Source of the DNA: an uncultured Acetatifactor sp.
Lineage (GTDB): Bacteria; Bacillota; Clostridia; Lachnospirales; Lachnospiraceae
Reading direction: 5' to 3'
Length of the DNA stretch: 35,944 bases
NCBI RefSeq assembly: GCF_910585425.1
Contig: NZ_CAJUCP010000057.1
Span: forward strand, 1-35,944
The notes beneath the pieces were generated by a model, which saw only the letters and a program-made list of their open reading frames with translations, was not told the DNA's origin and did no database searches. The first letter of the stretch is position 1, and each line of letters starts with the position of its first letter. The position numbers were made by a program, and so were the translations under genes. Below are positions 16,393-24,732 of this stretch, in pieces.

Positions 16393-17307
16393 TCAATTCT
16401 CCGGAGTCGTCACGATATCCAGGTTCCGCTCATAGGCAGAGGAAGAGAAAGAGGCGGGCACCTCCCCGTTGATCAGAATCTGCACCTTGTTGATATTGCT
16501 CAGCTCCACCAGGGAATTGACGATAGAATAGATAGATACATCCGTTGATACGTTATTCACCACATTCAGGAAATTCTCGTCCAGGTTCACATAGCAGACC
16601 CCGTCCTTGGTCATGACATTGACAATCTTGGTGCCGGGGTTGATGGAAGGGTACAGCCCCTCTATCTGGCCGCTGGGCCCCGCGATCAGCTCCTCCACCA
16701 CGAAGCGCTCCATGGGCGTATTGGTGGAATAATGCTTCTCCCGGTAAGCGGCGATCAGCTCCGTGCCGCTCTCCCCGGCGAAATAGAGCTTCACCTTCGC
16801 CAGCTCGTAGGTATTGATCTCATTGCCGTCATTGTCGATGAACTGATCCGCGTTCATCCAGCCGATCACATTCCCCTTCCTGTCGGAGAGCTGGTTCCCC
16901 TCCACGGTTATCATCACCAGGTTCACGTCCGGAAGCTGGGTCAGGGTGCGCACCACCGCCGCCCGCACCAGCACCTCCGTCATCACGGGCAGGTCATTGT
17001 AAGCGGCATCCACATCGATGGACAGATTTCCCTCCTCCAGCTTCGTCCCCAGCACCTTGAAGCCCATGTTCAGGGGCGCTTTATATTCCAGCATCTCCGG
17101 GCTGGTGGACAGGCAGTCCATGAGCTCCTGCAGCCGCGCGGATTCCTCCTCCGCCTGCATCTCCACCTCATGCATCTCCACCTTTGTCTCCGAATTGCTC
17201 ACATAATAGACCTTCATCCGGTCTGTCTCTTCCGCATCCTCCCGCCCGCAGGCCGCGAACAGCAATAGGCACATCCACGCCAGCAGGCACCCTGTTATTT
17301 TCTTCAT
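16393..17307 (-). CDS. GerMN-domain lipoprotein
   Basis: Probable membrane-anchored lipoprotein with GerMN (sporulation/germination GerM-type) domains. The N-terminus MKKITGCLLAWMCLLLFAAC ends in a lipobox, so the mature protein would begin at the Cys near residue 20. Two GerMN-like units are visible: about residues 30-165 (KVYYVSNSE to VVRTLTQLPDVNLVMITVEG) and about 170-290 (VKLYFAGESG to VNSLVELSNINKVQILINGE). Length is 304 residues. It begins 28 bp after a kinase gene and ends that operon. GerM in Bacillus acts in spore development; here an envelope-linked role with the neighbouring two-component system is inferred. No spore genes lie in the window. Confidence 0.88.
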   Translation of the reverse strand: MKKITGCLLAWMCLLLFAACGREDAEETDRMKVYYVSNSETKVEMHEVEMQAEEESARLQELMDCLSTSPEMLEYKAPLNMGFKVLGTKLEEGNLSIDVDAAYNDLPVMTEVLVRAAVVRTLTQLPDVNLVMITVEGNQLSDRKGNVIGWMNADQFIDNDGNEINTYELAKVKLYFAGESGTELIAAYREKHYSTNTPMERFVVEELIAGPSGQIEGLYPSINPGTKIVNVMTKDGVCYVNLDENFLNVVNNVSTDVSIYSIVNSLVELSNINKVQILINGEVPASFSSSAYERNLDIVTTPEN

Positions 17308-17335
17308 TCCGCCACTTCCTATCCTCCCAGAAAAC

Positions 17336-18832
17336 TTACCCTTTTTCCAGAGCCGCGCTGCCGGCCGTATATGTCAGGGGAATCTTCACCGTGAAGCTGG
17401 TCCCCTCCCCCTCGATGCTGGAGACGGTGATGCTGCCCCTGTGCATCAGGACGGAGCTCTTCGTAATGGCCAGCCCCAGCCCTGTGCCGCCGATTTCCCT
17501 GGAATGGGATTTGTCCACTCTGTAGAACCGTTCAAAAATATGCGCCAGAGCGTCCTCCGGAATCCCCAGCCCGGTATCGCTGACCAGAAATGTGAAATAC
17601 TGATGGTCCGCATCCAGCTCCACCCTCACCCGGCCGTGCTCCTTATTGTACTTGATGGCATTCTCCACCAGATTGGTCATGATCAGGGTCATCTTTACCT
17701 CGTCCACCTCGGCCACCACCGGGCGCATGCTCTCGAAGACCACCTCCACGTCCTTTTTCCTGGCAATGGGGCGGAGGCGCTTCAAGATCAGCTCCACCAG
17801 GTCGTTCATGTCCAGCGAGGCGATGTTCAGCTCCTGGGCCTTCTTGTCCATCTTCACCAGGGCCAGGAGGTCCGTGATGATCTGGTTCTCCCGGTCTATC
17901 TCCGAGGCGATGTCCTCCAAAAATTCCCGGTACAGCTCCGCCGGAGCGTCCCTCTGGGCCAGCAGGGAGTCCGCCAGCACCTTGATGGCGGCCATAGGGG
18001 TCTTGAGCTCATGGGACACGTTCTCCACGAACTCCTGCCTGGAATTGTCCAGGGCCCGCATGCGCTTCAGCAGCTGGTTGAAGGCCTCCACGATATGGTC
18101 TGTCTCCGCGTAGCCCGGCACGGAAATGCTCTCCTCCCTGTACCCGGCCTTCACCTCGCTGATGGCTTCGGACACCCGGTTGAAGGGCCTGGTCATCACC
18201 ACGGACAGCACGATCGCCATGGCCGTGATGATCACGATCATCAGGCTCTCCAGAATCAGCGCCTTGCGCCCCAGCACCTCCATGTTCGCCATAATGGACT
18301 CATTGGAGATGCTGGTCAGCATCACCGCGATGATCTCTCCGGTATCGCTGCTGGCGTCCGTGATGAGCGTCGTCATCTCGATATAGCCGTGCTCCCTGTC
18401 ATAGTTGCTTGTGACCTGCCCCTGGAAGCACTTGATCACCTCCTCGGAGATGATGGTCTTCCCCTCGCTGAGCCCGTAGGTGTCCTTCAACACCTTCAGG
18501 CCGGAGTCTATGATCATGACCCGGCCTTCGTACAGGTTCGATATCATTTCCAGCTCCGCGTCGATCACGTCCCTGGACACGCTGCTGGTATAGCCTTCCG
18601 GCTTTGTATTGAAATAATTATTGCTGATCAGATGATTCCCCACAATCATCAATTGGTTCTGGACTGTAGAAATGCGCTGCTGCACAGAGCGCTCCTCATA
18701 GTTGCCCAGGATTCCGTAGCGCATGATGACGCTGGGCACGAGCCCCGCCACCAGCACCACCAGGAAGATACGCGTCTGCAGGCTGCGCAAGGAAAGAAAT
18801 GCTCTCAGCTCTCCGAATATTTTTGCCACCAT
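17336..18832 (-). CDS. HAMP sensor histidine kinase
   Basis: Membrane kinase of 498 residues. A helix at about 22-38, an extracytoplasmic sensor domain of about 150 residues, a second helix at about 192-213, HAMP at 214-263, the phospho-acceptor ENVSHELKTPMAAI with His274, and an ATPase domain with MTNLVENAIKYNKEHG, SDTGLGIPED and GGTGLGLAI. The layout resembles WalK/PhoR-type kinases, but no PAS domain is evident, so I do not assign a symbol. I prefer the ATG at 18832 (GGAGTAGGGAAA upstream) over a TTG at 18856. The gene is 39 bp after its response regulator and is followed by the GerMN lipoprotein. Confidence 0.92.
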   Translation of the reverse strand: MVAKIFGELRAFLSLRSLQTRIFLVVLVAGLVPSVIMRYGILGNYEERSVQQRISTVQNQLMIVGNHLISNNYFNTKPEGYTSSVSRDVIDAELEMISNLYEGRVMIIDSGLKVLKDTYGLSEGKTIISEEVIKCFQGQVTSNYDREHGYIEMTTLITDASSDTGEIIAVMLTSISNESIMANMEVLGRKALILESLMIVIITAMAIVLSVVMTRPFNRVSEAISEVKAGYREESISVPGYAETDHIVEAFNQLLKRMRALDNSRQEFVENVSHELKTPMAAIKVLADSLLAQRDAPAELYREFLEDIASEIDRENQIITDLLALVKMDKKAQELNIASLDMNDLVELILKRLRPIARKKDVEVVFESMRPVVAEVDEVKMTLIMTNLVENAIKYNKEHGRVRVELDADHQYFTFLVSDTGLGIPEDALAHIFERFYRVDKSHSREIGGTGLGLAITKSSVLMHRGSITVSSIEGEGTSFTVKIPLTYTAGSAALEKG

Positions 18833-18871
18833 TTTCCCTACTCCGGTTCCGGTCAAGTTACATGCCTACGC

Positions 18872-19570
18872 TCAAATCTGGAAGTAGTAGCCCACGCCCC
18901 ACTTCGTATGCACATACCTGGGCTCGCTGGGGTTGGGCTCTATCTTCTCCCGAAGCCTCCTGACATGCACGTCCACCGTGCGCACGTCCCCGGGGTAATC
19001 CGCGCCCCAGACCAGGTGCAGCAGGTTCTCCCGGCTGTACACCTTGTCCGGATTGGCCATCAGGAGCTCTAACAGCTCGAATTCCTTGGCCGTAAGCCCA
19101 ATCTCCCTCCCGGCGATGAAGGCCCGCCTGCCCTCGCAGTCCAGCCGCATGTCCCCATGCTCCACGGTCTTCGAGGCAGCCGCCTCCCCCATGATGCGCT
19201 TGGGCTCCATGCGGCGCATGATCGCCTTGATGCGGGCCTTTACCTCCAGGATGTTGAAGGGCTTGGTGATATAGTCGTCGGCGCCGTACTCCAGCCCCAG
19301 GATTTTGTCCATGTCCTCGCCCTTGGCCGTGAGCATGACGATGGGGACGCTGGAGAATTCGCGAATCTGCTGACAGACCTCGAAGCCGGTGAGCTTTGGC
19401 AGCATCACGTCCAGCAGGATGATGTCGTACTGATTGGCCCGGGCGTATTCCAGGGCTTCCTCCCCGTCATAGGCGCAGTCCACCTGCATGTCGTCCTGCT
19501 CCAAGCTGAACCGGATTCCTTTCACGATCAGCTTCTCATCGTCTACCACCAATGCCCTTTTTTTTGCCAT
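18872..19570 (-). CDS. OmpR-family response regulator
   Basis: DNA-binding regulator of 232 residues. The receiver has D10/D11, phospho-site D54 (ILLDVMLPK), T81 and K103 (ITKPF). The C-terminal winged helix carries LTAKEFELLELLMANPDKVYSR and VDVHVRRLREKIE, close to WalR/PhoB-type proteins. It lies between a comEA-like gene and its cognate kinase, and the spacing suggests one transcript (comEA-like, regulator, kinase, GerMN). Targets cannot be read from this window. Confidence 0.93.
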   Translation of the reverse strand: MAKKRALVVDDEKLIVKGIRFSLEQDDMQVDCAYDGEEALEYARANQYDIILLDVMLPKLTGFEVCQQIREFSSVPIVMLTAKGEDMDKILGLEYGADDYITKPFNILEVKARIKAIMRRMEPKRIMGEAAASKTVEHGDMRLDCEGRRAFIAGREIGLTAKEFELLELLMANPDKVYSRENLLHLVWGADYPGDVRTVDVHVRRLREKIEPNPSEPRYVHTKWGVGYYFQI

Positions 19571-19595
19571 GCCGCTCTCCCGCCGTTTCTGATTT

Positions 19596-20240
19596 CTATT
19601 TTACCGTTATCTTGTCTTTTATCTTTTCGTATGCCGCGGTCTTGATGCCGGATACCTTCATGATATCCTCGCAGGCACCGAACCCGCCGTTGGCCTCTCT
19701 GTAGGAGATGATATCCTGCGCCCTGCTCTCCCCGATCCCCGGCAGCGTACAAAGCGCCGCCACGTCGGCGGTGTTGATGTTCACCAGGCCCGGGGCGCTC
19801 TCCGCCTCCGCGGCAATCTCCTCCAGGGCCTCGCCCTCTTTGGGGAAATACAGCTTCTGGCCGTCCGATACCCAGTCCGCCAGGTTCACTGCCTCCCGCC
19901 CGGCCTCGGCCCCAAAGCCGCCTGCCGCCTTCAGCGCATCCTCCACCCGGCTTCCCTGCGGGATTTCCACCACGCCCGGGTTTGCCACTGCGCCGCACAC
20001 ATAGACACGAATCGTCGTATCCTGGGCTTCAGAAGCGTTTTCGCCCGAAGCTGCGGACTGCGCCGCGGTCCCCGCCTGTCCCGATGCCCGGGACACCTCC
20101 TGCTCTCCTTCCGCCGGGACATCCGCCGACTCCTTCATCTCTCCGATGAGAATAGCCGTGCCCTTATCGCCGCAGCCGCAACACAACAACGCGCATGCCG
20201 TTATCAGGCATACGATTCCAAGATATCTTTTTTTCATCAT
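19596..20240 (-). CDS. comEA: ComEA-like helix-hairpin-helix DNA-binding lipoprotein
   Basis: Resembles ComEA, the membrane-anchored DNA receptor of competence systems. The N-terminus (MMKKRYLGIVCLITACALLC) leads to a Cys-rich lipobox-like CCGCG. After a low-complexity stretch there is an SLBB-type domain (IRVYVCGAVANPGVVEIPQGSR) and a C-terminal helix-hairpin-helix pair (LVNINTADVAALCTLPGIGESRAQDIISYRE). Length is 214 residues. AGGAAAGGGACT precedes two adjacent ATG codons; either could start. The gene leads an operon with a two-component system, and comEC lies about 7.5 kb further along the same strand. Whether the organism is transformable cannot be judged from this. Confidence 0.88.
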   Translation of the reverse strand: MMKKRYLGIVCLITACALLCCGCGDKGTAILIGEMKESADVPAEGEQEVSRASGQAGTAAQSAASGENASEAQDTTIRVYVCGAVANPGVVEIPQGSRVEDALKAAGGFGAEAGREAVNLADWVSDGQKLYFPKEGEALEEIAAEAESAPGLVNINTADVAALCTLPGIGESRAQDIISYREANGGFGACEDIMKVSGIKTAAYEKIKDKITVK

Positions 20241-20309
20241 AGTCCCTTTCCTTTCCAGATTCCCGTCTGATTTTCGAAAAGGGATTGCCTCTCTATGCTG
20301 ACTCTTTTT

Positions 20310-20338
20310 ATTGTATAGGAAAGCTTTGGTTTTTACAA
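20310..20338 (-). promoter_or_regulatory. Promoter of the comEA-regulator-kinase-GerMN operon
   Basis: TTGTAA (20333-20338) and TACAAT (20310-20315) on the minus strand with a 17-bp spacer, about 70 bp before the comEA-like start. A good match to a housekeeping sigma promoter. Confidence 0.6.
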
Positions 20339-20407
20339 GTGGCTTTCAGAAATCTTCATGAAAATATTTCTGATATGTTTCCTCAAAGATATGTATGGGG
20401 AGATTCC

Positions 20408-20440
20408 CGGAAGAATGCCCTCGATTCGGGCATTCTTCCG
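20408..20440. terminator. Long hairpin between operons (second of two)
   Basis: Perfect 13-bp arms (20408-20420 and 20428-20440) around a 7-nt loop. No strong T-run follows on either strand. It lies downstream of the small transporter gene and upstream of the comEA promoter, so insulation or termination is likely. Confidence 0.5.
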
Positions 20441-20451
20441 TGTGAAACATA

Positions 20452-20490
20452 GATTTTCTCAGCGGACGTATTTAGGCCGCTTAGAAAATC
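20452..20490 (-). terminator. Long hairpin right after the DMT transporter stop
   Basis: Arms 20452-20465 and 20477-20490 (GATTTTCT then AGCGG against CCGCT then AGAAAATC) with one mismatch. The stem begins 3 nt past the stop codon. The T-tract after it is weak. Confidence 0.5.
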
Positions 20491-20493
20491 TTT

Positions 20494-20928
20494 TCAGACT
20501 TTCCATTTGAAAATGATGATGCCGGCCACCGCCACTGCCATCCCGATGGCCTTGCGCCACTCCCAGGGCTGCCTCTCCACGCCGAACCATCCAAACAGCT
20601 CGATTACGTAAGCCACCGCCAGCTGCGCCACCACAATCAGCATCACCGCCCTGGCAGGCCCCAGCATGTCCATGCTCTTGATGACGGTATAGGTGATGAA
20701 AGCGCCGATTGCGCCGCCCAGCAGCATGTATTTGGGCTCCACCCGGAATACCTGCAGCAGATTGCTCCTGTCCGTGCAGGCCCAGGCCCCGAGACAGACC
20801 GCCAGCGCCGACAACTGCACGAAGGCGCTGGCGGTCCAGATGCTGGAGGCCTTTGTGACCTGTGTGTTGAACACGCCCTGTACGCTCATCAGCGCCCCGG
20901 AGATCAATGCAATAAAAAATCCAATCAT
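20494..20928 (-). CDS. Small DMT-family transporter (DUF606/YdcZ type)
   Basis: Small integral membrane protein of 144 residues with about five hydrophobic helices: MIGFFIALISGALMSVQGVFN, TASAFVQLSALAVCLGAWAC, YMLLGGAIGAFITYTVIKSM, RAVMLIVVAQLAVAYVIELFG and IGMAVAVAGIIIF. The opening and length match the DUF606/YdcZ branch of the drug/metabolite transporter superfamily. The start at 20928 is set by AAGGAAGGTGGAACCC; a longer frame from 20973 adds an unlikely charged leader. It follows the solute-binding protein gene by 66 bp. The substrate is unknown. Confidence 0.85.
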   Translation of the reverse strand: MIGFFIALISGALMSVQGVFNTQVTKASSIWTASAFVQLSALAVCLGAWACTDRSNLLQVFRVEPKYMLLGGAIGAFITYTVIKSMDMLGPARAVMLIVVAQLAVAYVIELFGWFGVERQPWEWRKAIGMAVAVAGIIIFKWKV

Positions 20929-20994
20929 GGGTTCCACCTTCCTTTTCCTGCTTTCTCTTACAGTGTCTCCCATGATTGGAAAAATATGCGCCTT

Positions 20995-22395
20995 TTACCT
21001 GGAGGCGTCGATCTGCAGCTGTATCTGCGCCGCCAGCTCCTGCACCAGCGCCGTCACGTCCGCCCCGTTCCATACCTTGGAGAACAGGCTCTCCAGCTGC
21101 ACCCAGAAATTCCCCGTCTCCATCATCTTCGGCAGAGGGATGCTGTCCCCGTAAGCCTGCCGGAAAATCTGCAGGCCGGGCTCGTCCTCCTCCGTCCCCA
21201 GCTTGGCGGGCGCTTTCCCCGTCCTGTCGTACAGGGTCCCGGCGCATTCCCCTGCCAGATAGGCCGCAAAGCGGTTGGCCAGCGCCTGGTTCCTGGAGTA
21301 GCTGTTCACCGCCACGGCAGTGGTGACGGACATGGTACGGCTCTTCAGCTCCCCGCTCACCTGGGGCAGCACGGCTATCCCGTAGTCAAATCCGATCTCC
21401 CCGCTCTCCTTCGCCCGGGCCAGCCTGGCCGCCGCGTCCGTGGTGGCGATGGTGAACACCAGCTTCCCCTGGCAGAAATCTTCCATGACGGTCTCGTAGT
21501 CCACTTTATCGGACTCTATGGAAAAGAACTGGTTCAGGGCCTTATAGACCTCCAGGCACTGGATTGTCTCCTGATTGGCGATATTTATCAGCGAGCTGTC
21601 GTCCCCCGCGTCCCCTCCTACAATCATATAGTTCCCCACGATCCAGTAATTGTAGAAGATGTCCGACACATCCCATTTCATGACGCCCTCCACGCCCTCG
21701 GGCACATCGAAGGTATCGGCGATGTGCAGGATATCGTCCACCGTAGCGGGCACCGCGCTCTGGAAATACTCCTCCGTCTTCTGGGCCAGCAATGTCTCGT
21801 CCACCTGGATTCCGGATGAATCCTCCCCCGGATCCTCCTGGGCCTCGCCGGTCTCCAGAAGCTCCTTCATGGCGCTCTGGGAAGCCCATTCGCGCAGATA
21901 GGTCTCATTGTACAACAGCGCGCTGGTCTCAAAGCAGAGAGGATATGCCACCCGCATCCCCTGATATGTCACCGCCGAAAGGGCCGCCTGGGGGAAATTC
22001 GCCTCGTTGCAGATCCCCTCCAGATCCTGCACCTGGGTGGCCAGGCCAGCCAGATAGGCCTTCTCCAGGGAATCGTGGCCAATCAGATAGGCATCCGGCA
22101 CCTGGAGGTCACCGGCGGAAGCCTGGCTGATCGCCTCCAGGTACTCGCCCTCCGAGGTCGGCACGGGGATGACCCGCACGCCCTCCCGCTCGCCGAAGGA
22201 CACGGCGGCGCTATTGATGAAATTCGTCATTCCTTCATCGGAATACCAGAAATAAATCGTTTCTTTTTCGTTCCCCCATGTCATGGGGACTCCTGTCTCC
22301 TCCGCGTCCCCCGCGGCGAAGGTGCTTCCGTATAAAACGGCCGTCCCCATGGCCAGCACGGCAGCCACTGCGGTCAGTCTCTTTTTCAGATACAT
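20995..22395 (-). CDS. Extracellular solute-binding protein (family 1 type), orphan
   Basis: Secreted or surface protein that resembles sugar-type ABC substrate-binding proteins. The N-terminus MYLKKRLTAVAAVLAMGTAVLYG is a signal peptide, but no lipobox Cys is visible before TFAAGDAEE, unlike most Gram-positive binding lipoproteins. Mature features include TIYFWYSDEGMTNFINSAA, YQGMRVAYPLCFETSALLYNETY, FCQGKLVFTIATTDAAAR and GIAVLPQVSGE. Length is 466 residues. No permease or ATPase for a sugar importer is adjacent: upstream is argD, downstream a small DMT transporter. It may serve a transporter encoded elsewhere or act as a sensor ligand carrier. Confidence 0.85.
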   Translation of the reverse strand: MYLKKRLTAVAAVLAMGTAVLYGSTFAAGDAEETGVPMTWGNEKETIYFWYSDEGMTNFINSAAVSFGEREGVRVIPVPTSEGEYLEAISQASAGDLQVPDAYLIGHDSLEKAYLAGLATQVQDLEGICNEANFPQAALSAVTYQGMRVAYPLCFETSALLYNETYLREWASQSAMKELLETGEAQEDPGEDSSGIQVDETLLAQKTEEYFQSAVPATVDDILHIADTFDVPEGVEGVMKWDVSDIFYNYWIVGNYMIVGGDAGDDSSLINIANQETIQCLEVYKALNQFFSIESDKVDYETVMEDFCQGKLVFTIATTDAAARLARAKESGEIGFDYGIAVLPQVSGELKSRTMSVTTAVAVNSYSRNQALANRFAAYLAGECAGTLYDRTGKAPAKLGTEEDEPGLQIFRQAYGDSIPLPKMMETGNFWVQLESLFSKVWNGADVTALVQELAAQIQLQIDASR

Positions 22396-22433
22396 ACCAA
22401 ACTCCTACTGTACTATCGGCATCGCGCCTGTCC

Positions 22434-23642
22434 TCAGTCCTCTTCGGGCGGCTCGATGCAGCTCTCCAATATCTCGATCATCTCGTCCACGTTCTCCTTC
22501 GAGATGATAAGGGGCGGCACGAAACGAAGAATGTCCGCGCCCGCATTGATCAACAGCAATCCGTTCTCCAGGGCGCGCTCGATCACGTCCCGCACAGGAC
22601 AGTCGAATACCAGGCCCTGCATCAGGCCCGTTCCCCGCCTCTCTGTAATGCAGTCGTATTTCTCCTTGAGTTCCTCCAGGCGCTGCTCCAGATAGGGCGC
22701 CACCTCCCTCACATTCTCTATTATATGGTTCTCCTCGAATAAATCAAGCACTTTTTCCACTGCGGCGCAGGCCAGGGGGTTGCCGCCGTAGGTGGTCCCG
22801 TGGTCCCCTGCCGCCAGGGAATTCGCCGCCACCTTCTCCGTCATCAGGAACGCCCCCACGGGCACGCCGCAGCCCAGGGCCTTGGCCGTGGTCATGATAT
22901 CCGGCTTCACGCCGTAGCGCTGCCAGGCGAACATATGGCCCGTCCTGCCCATGCCGCACTGAATCTCGTCCAGGATCAGGAGGATGTCCCGCTCCTCGCA
23001 GAGGGCCTTCACCCCCTTCAGGAACTCCTCGGTGGCAGGCACCAGGCCGCCCTCGCCCTGGACGGTCTCCAGAATGATTGCACACGTCCTGTCGTTTATC
23101 AGCTCTTCTACGCTGGCCAGGTCGTTCATCCGGGCGAATTTGATGTTGCCGATCATGGGCTCGAAGGGCTCCCGGTACTTGGGGGTGCCGGTGACGGACA
23201 GGGCTCCGAAGGTCCTGCCGTGGAAGGAATGCTCCATGGCTATGATCTCATGGTCTGTGGTGCCGTCCTTCAGATAGGCGTATTTACGGGCGGCCTTGAT
23301 GGCCCCCTCCACAGCCTCCGCACCGGAATTGGTGAAGAAGACCCTGTCCAATCCGCTGGCCTCCCGCAGCTTCCTGGCCGCGCGGATGGCGGGCATGTTG
23401 TAGTAATAGTTGGATGTGTGAATCACCTTGTCTATCTGGGCCTTTAGGGCATCGTTGTACTCCTTGTTGCCATAGCCCAGGGCAAAGACGGCGATGCCGG
23501 ACACGAAGTCCAGGTATTTTATGCCGTCAGTGTCGTAGAGATAGACGCCCTTTCCCTTTTCGATGACAATCTGGTAACGGTTGTAGGTGTGGAGCAGGGA
23601 CTGCTCCGCCTCATCGATGTATTCCTGCATGTTCATAGTCAT
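22434..23642 (-). CDS. argD: Acetylornithine aminotransferase
   Basis: PLP-dependent class III aminotransferase that converts N-acetylglutamate semialdehyde to N-acetylornithine in arginine synthesis, in the cytoplasm. Key features are NSGAEAVEGAIKAARK near 105-120, HSFHGRTFGALS, the LDEIQCGMGRTG motif at 224-235 and the PLP lysine K254 in TTAKALGCGVP. Length is 402 residues. AAGGAGAGA precedes an ATG at 23642 and, at better spacing, one at 23636. It follows argB by about 96 bp with no visible terminator, so one transcript is likely. Context with argB and argJ supports the argD assignment over a 4-aminobutyrate or ornithine transaminase. Confidence 0.93.
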   Translation of the reverse strand: MTMNMQEYIDEAEQSLLHTYNRYQIVIEKGKGVYLYDTDGIKYLDFVSGIAVFALGYGNKEYNDALKAQIDKVIHTSNYYYNMPAIRAARKLREASGLDRVFFTNSGAEAVEGAIKAARKYAYLKDGTTDHEIIAMEHSFHGRTFGALSVTGTPKYREPFEPMIGNIKFARMNDLASVEELINDRTCAIILETVQGEGGLVPATEEFLKGVKALCEERDILLILDEIQCGMGRTGHMFAWQRYGVKPDIMTTAKALGCGVPVGAFLMTEKVAANSLAAGDHGTTYGGNPLACAAVEKVLDLFEENHIIENVREVAPYLEQRLEELKEKYDCITERRGTGLMQGLVFDCPVRDVIERALENGLLLINAGADILRFVPPLIISKENVDEMIEILESCIEPPEED

Positions 23643-23738
23643 TCTCTCCTTATTACGCTCCCGCTGTTCGCTTGTGCTTTGCGCCGCATGTCCTTCTATG
23701 CCGCGTCCGTGCCTCTCTTTGTGCCGTGCCTTCCTTTT

Positions 23739-24623
23739 TTACTCTGCCTCTTCATCGTCTATGATGGCTGTGCCGATGCCCTGCTTGGTGAAGATCTCCA
23801 GCAGCAGGCAGTGGGGAATCCTGCCGTCCAGGATATGGACGCGGCTCACGCCGCCGTGCACGGCAGCGGTGCAGTTGTTGAGCTTGGGCAGCATGCCGCC
23901 GCCGATAAAGCCGCCGGATATCAGCTCGTCCGCCTGGGACGCTGTGATTCTGGAGATGAAGCCCTCCCTGGCCTCGTAATTTTTGTAGATTCCCTCCACA
24001 TCCGTCAGGAATGCCAGCTTTTCCGCGTTCACAGCCTTGGCGATGGCGCAGGCCGCGTCGTCGGCGTTGATATTGTAGGTCTGGAAATGCTCGTCCAGGC
24101 CGATGGGGGCTACGATAGGAAGGAAATCTTTCTCCAGTAAATCGTATAGCACCTTGGGGTTCACATGGGTGATCTCCCCGACGAAGCCGATGTCCTGGCC
24201 GTCGGAATATTTTCTCTCCACCTGGAGCAGGCCGCCGTCCTTGCCGCTGACGCCCACTGCCTTCACGCCCAGCTCCTGCACCATGGTGACCAGGTCCTTG
24301 TTCACCTTGTTCAGCACCATCTCGGCGATTTCCATGGTCTCCCCGTCCGTGACCCGCAGGCCTCCCACGAAGGTGGACTCCTTCCCTACCTTGCCCACCC
24401 ATCGGCTGATCTCCTTGCCGCCGCCGTGGACGATGATTGGCTTGAAGCCCACCAGCTTCAGGAGCGTCACGTCCTTGATGACGTTTTTCTGCAGTTCCGC
24501 ATTGCTCATGGCGCTGCCGCCGTATTTCACGACGATGATCTTGCGGTTGAACCGCTGGATGTAGGGCAGGGCCTCGATGAGGACTTCCGCCTTCTGCAGC
24601 ACTTTCTCCATGTCCTTTTCCAT
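23739..24623 (-). CDS. argB: Acetylglutamate kinase
   Basis: Phosphorylates N-acetylglutamate with ATP, the second step of arginine synthesis. Amino-acid-kinase motifs: IIVVKYGGSAM near 29-39, PIIVHGGGKEI with the glycine loop, GVSGKDGG, and YNINADDAACAIAKAV. Length is 294 residues, typical. The N-terminal helix (VLQKAEVLIEALPYIQRF) is like that of arginine-sensitive hexameric kinases, so feedback inhibition by arginine is plausible. The start follows AAAGGAAACAATACC; upstream are several tandem 10-bp units that each carry an AGGAA sequence. Confidence 0.94.
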   Translation of the reverse strand: MEKDMEKVLQKAEVLIEALPYIQRFNRKIIVVKYGGSAMSNAELQKNVIKDVTLLKLVGFKPIIVHGGGKEISRWVGKVGKESTFVGGLRVTDGETMEIAEMVLNKVNKDLVTMVQELGVKAVGVSGKDGGLLQVERKYSDGQDIGFVGEITHVNPKVLYDLLEKDFLPIVAPIGLDEHFQTYNINADDAACAIAKAVNAEKLAFLTDVEGIYKNYEAREGFISRITASQADELISGGFIGGGMLPKLNNCTAAVHGGVSRVHILDGRIPHCLLLEIFTKQGIGTAIIDDEEAE

Positions 24624-24629
24624 GGTATT

Positions 24630-24680
24630 GTTTCCTTTCTATTCCTGTCTATTCCTGCCTATTCCTGTTCTTATTCCTGT
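24630..24680 (-). repeat. Tandem decamer repeats carrying SD-like AGGAA before argB
   Basis: On the minus strand units of the form ACAGGAATAG repeat about four times at 10-11 bp spacing, ending in AAAGGAAAC, the ribosome binding site of argB. Each unit contains AGGAA. The array could change length by slippage. Confidence 0.75.
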
Positions 24681-24732
24681 TTCACTGTCTTCCCTGTGTT
24701 TTACTTCTTTTTTCTTTTTTCAAGGAAACGTT

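Noticed and set aside
17441..19072. 543-codon plus-strand open frame opposite the kinase and regulator
   Set aside because: It spans two clear minus-strand genes and their gap, with His/Leu-rich low-complexity translation typical of a shadow.
17336..19570. Naming the second two-component pair walR/walK
   Set aside because: The regulator is similar, but the kinase lacks a visible PAS domain and the usual wal neighbours are absent.
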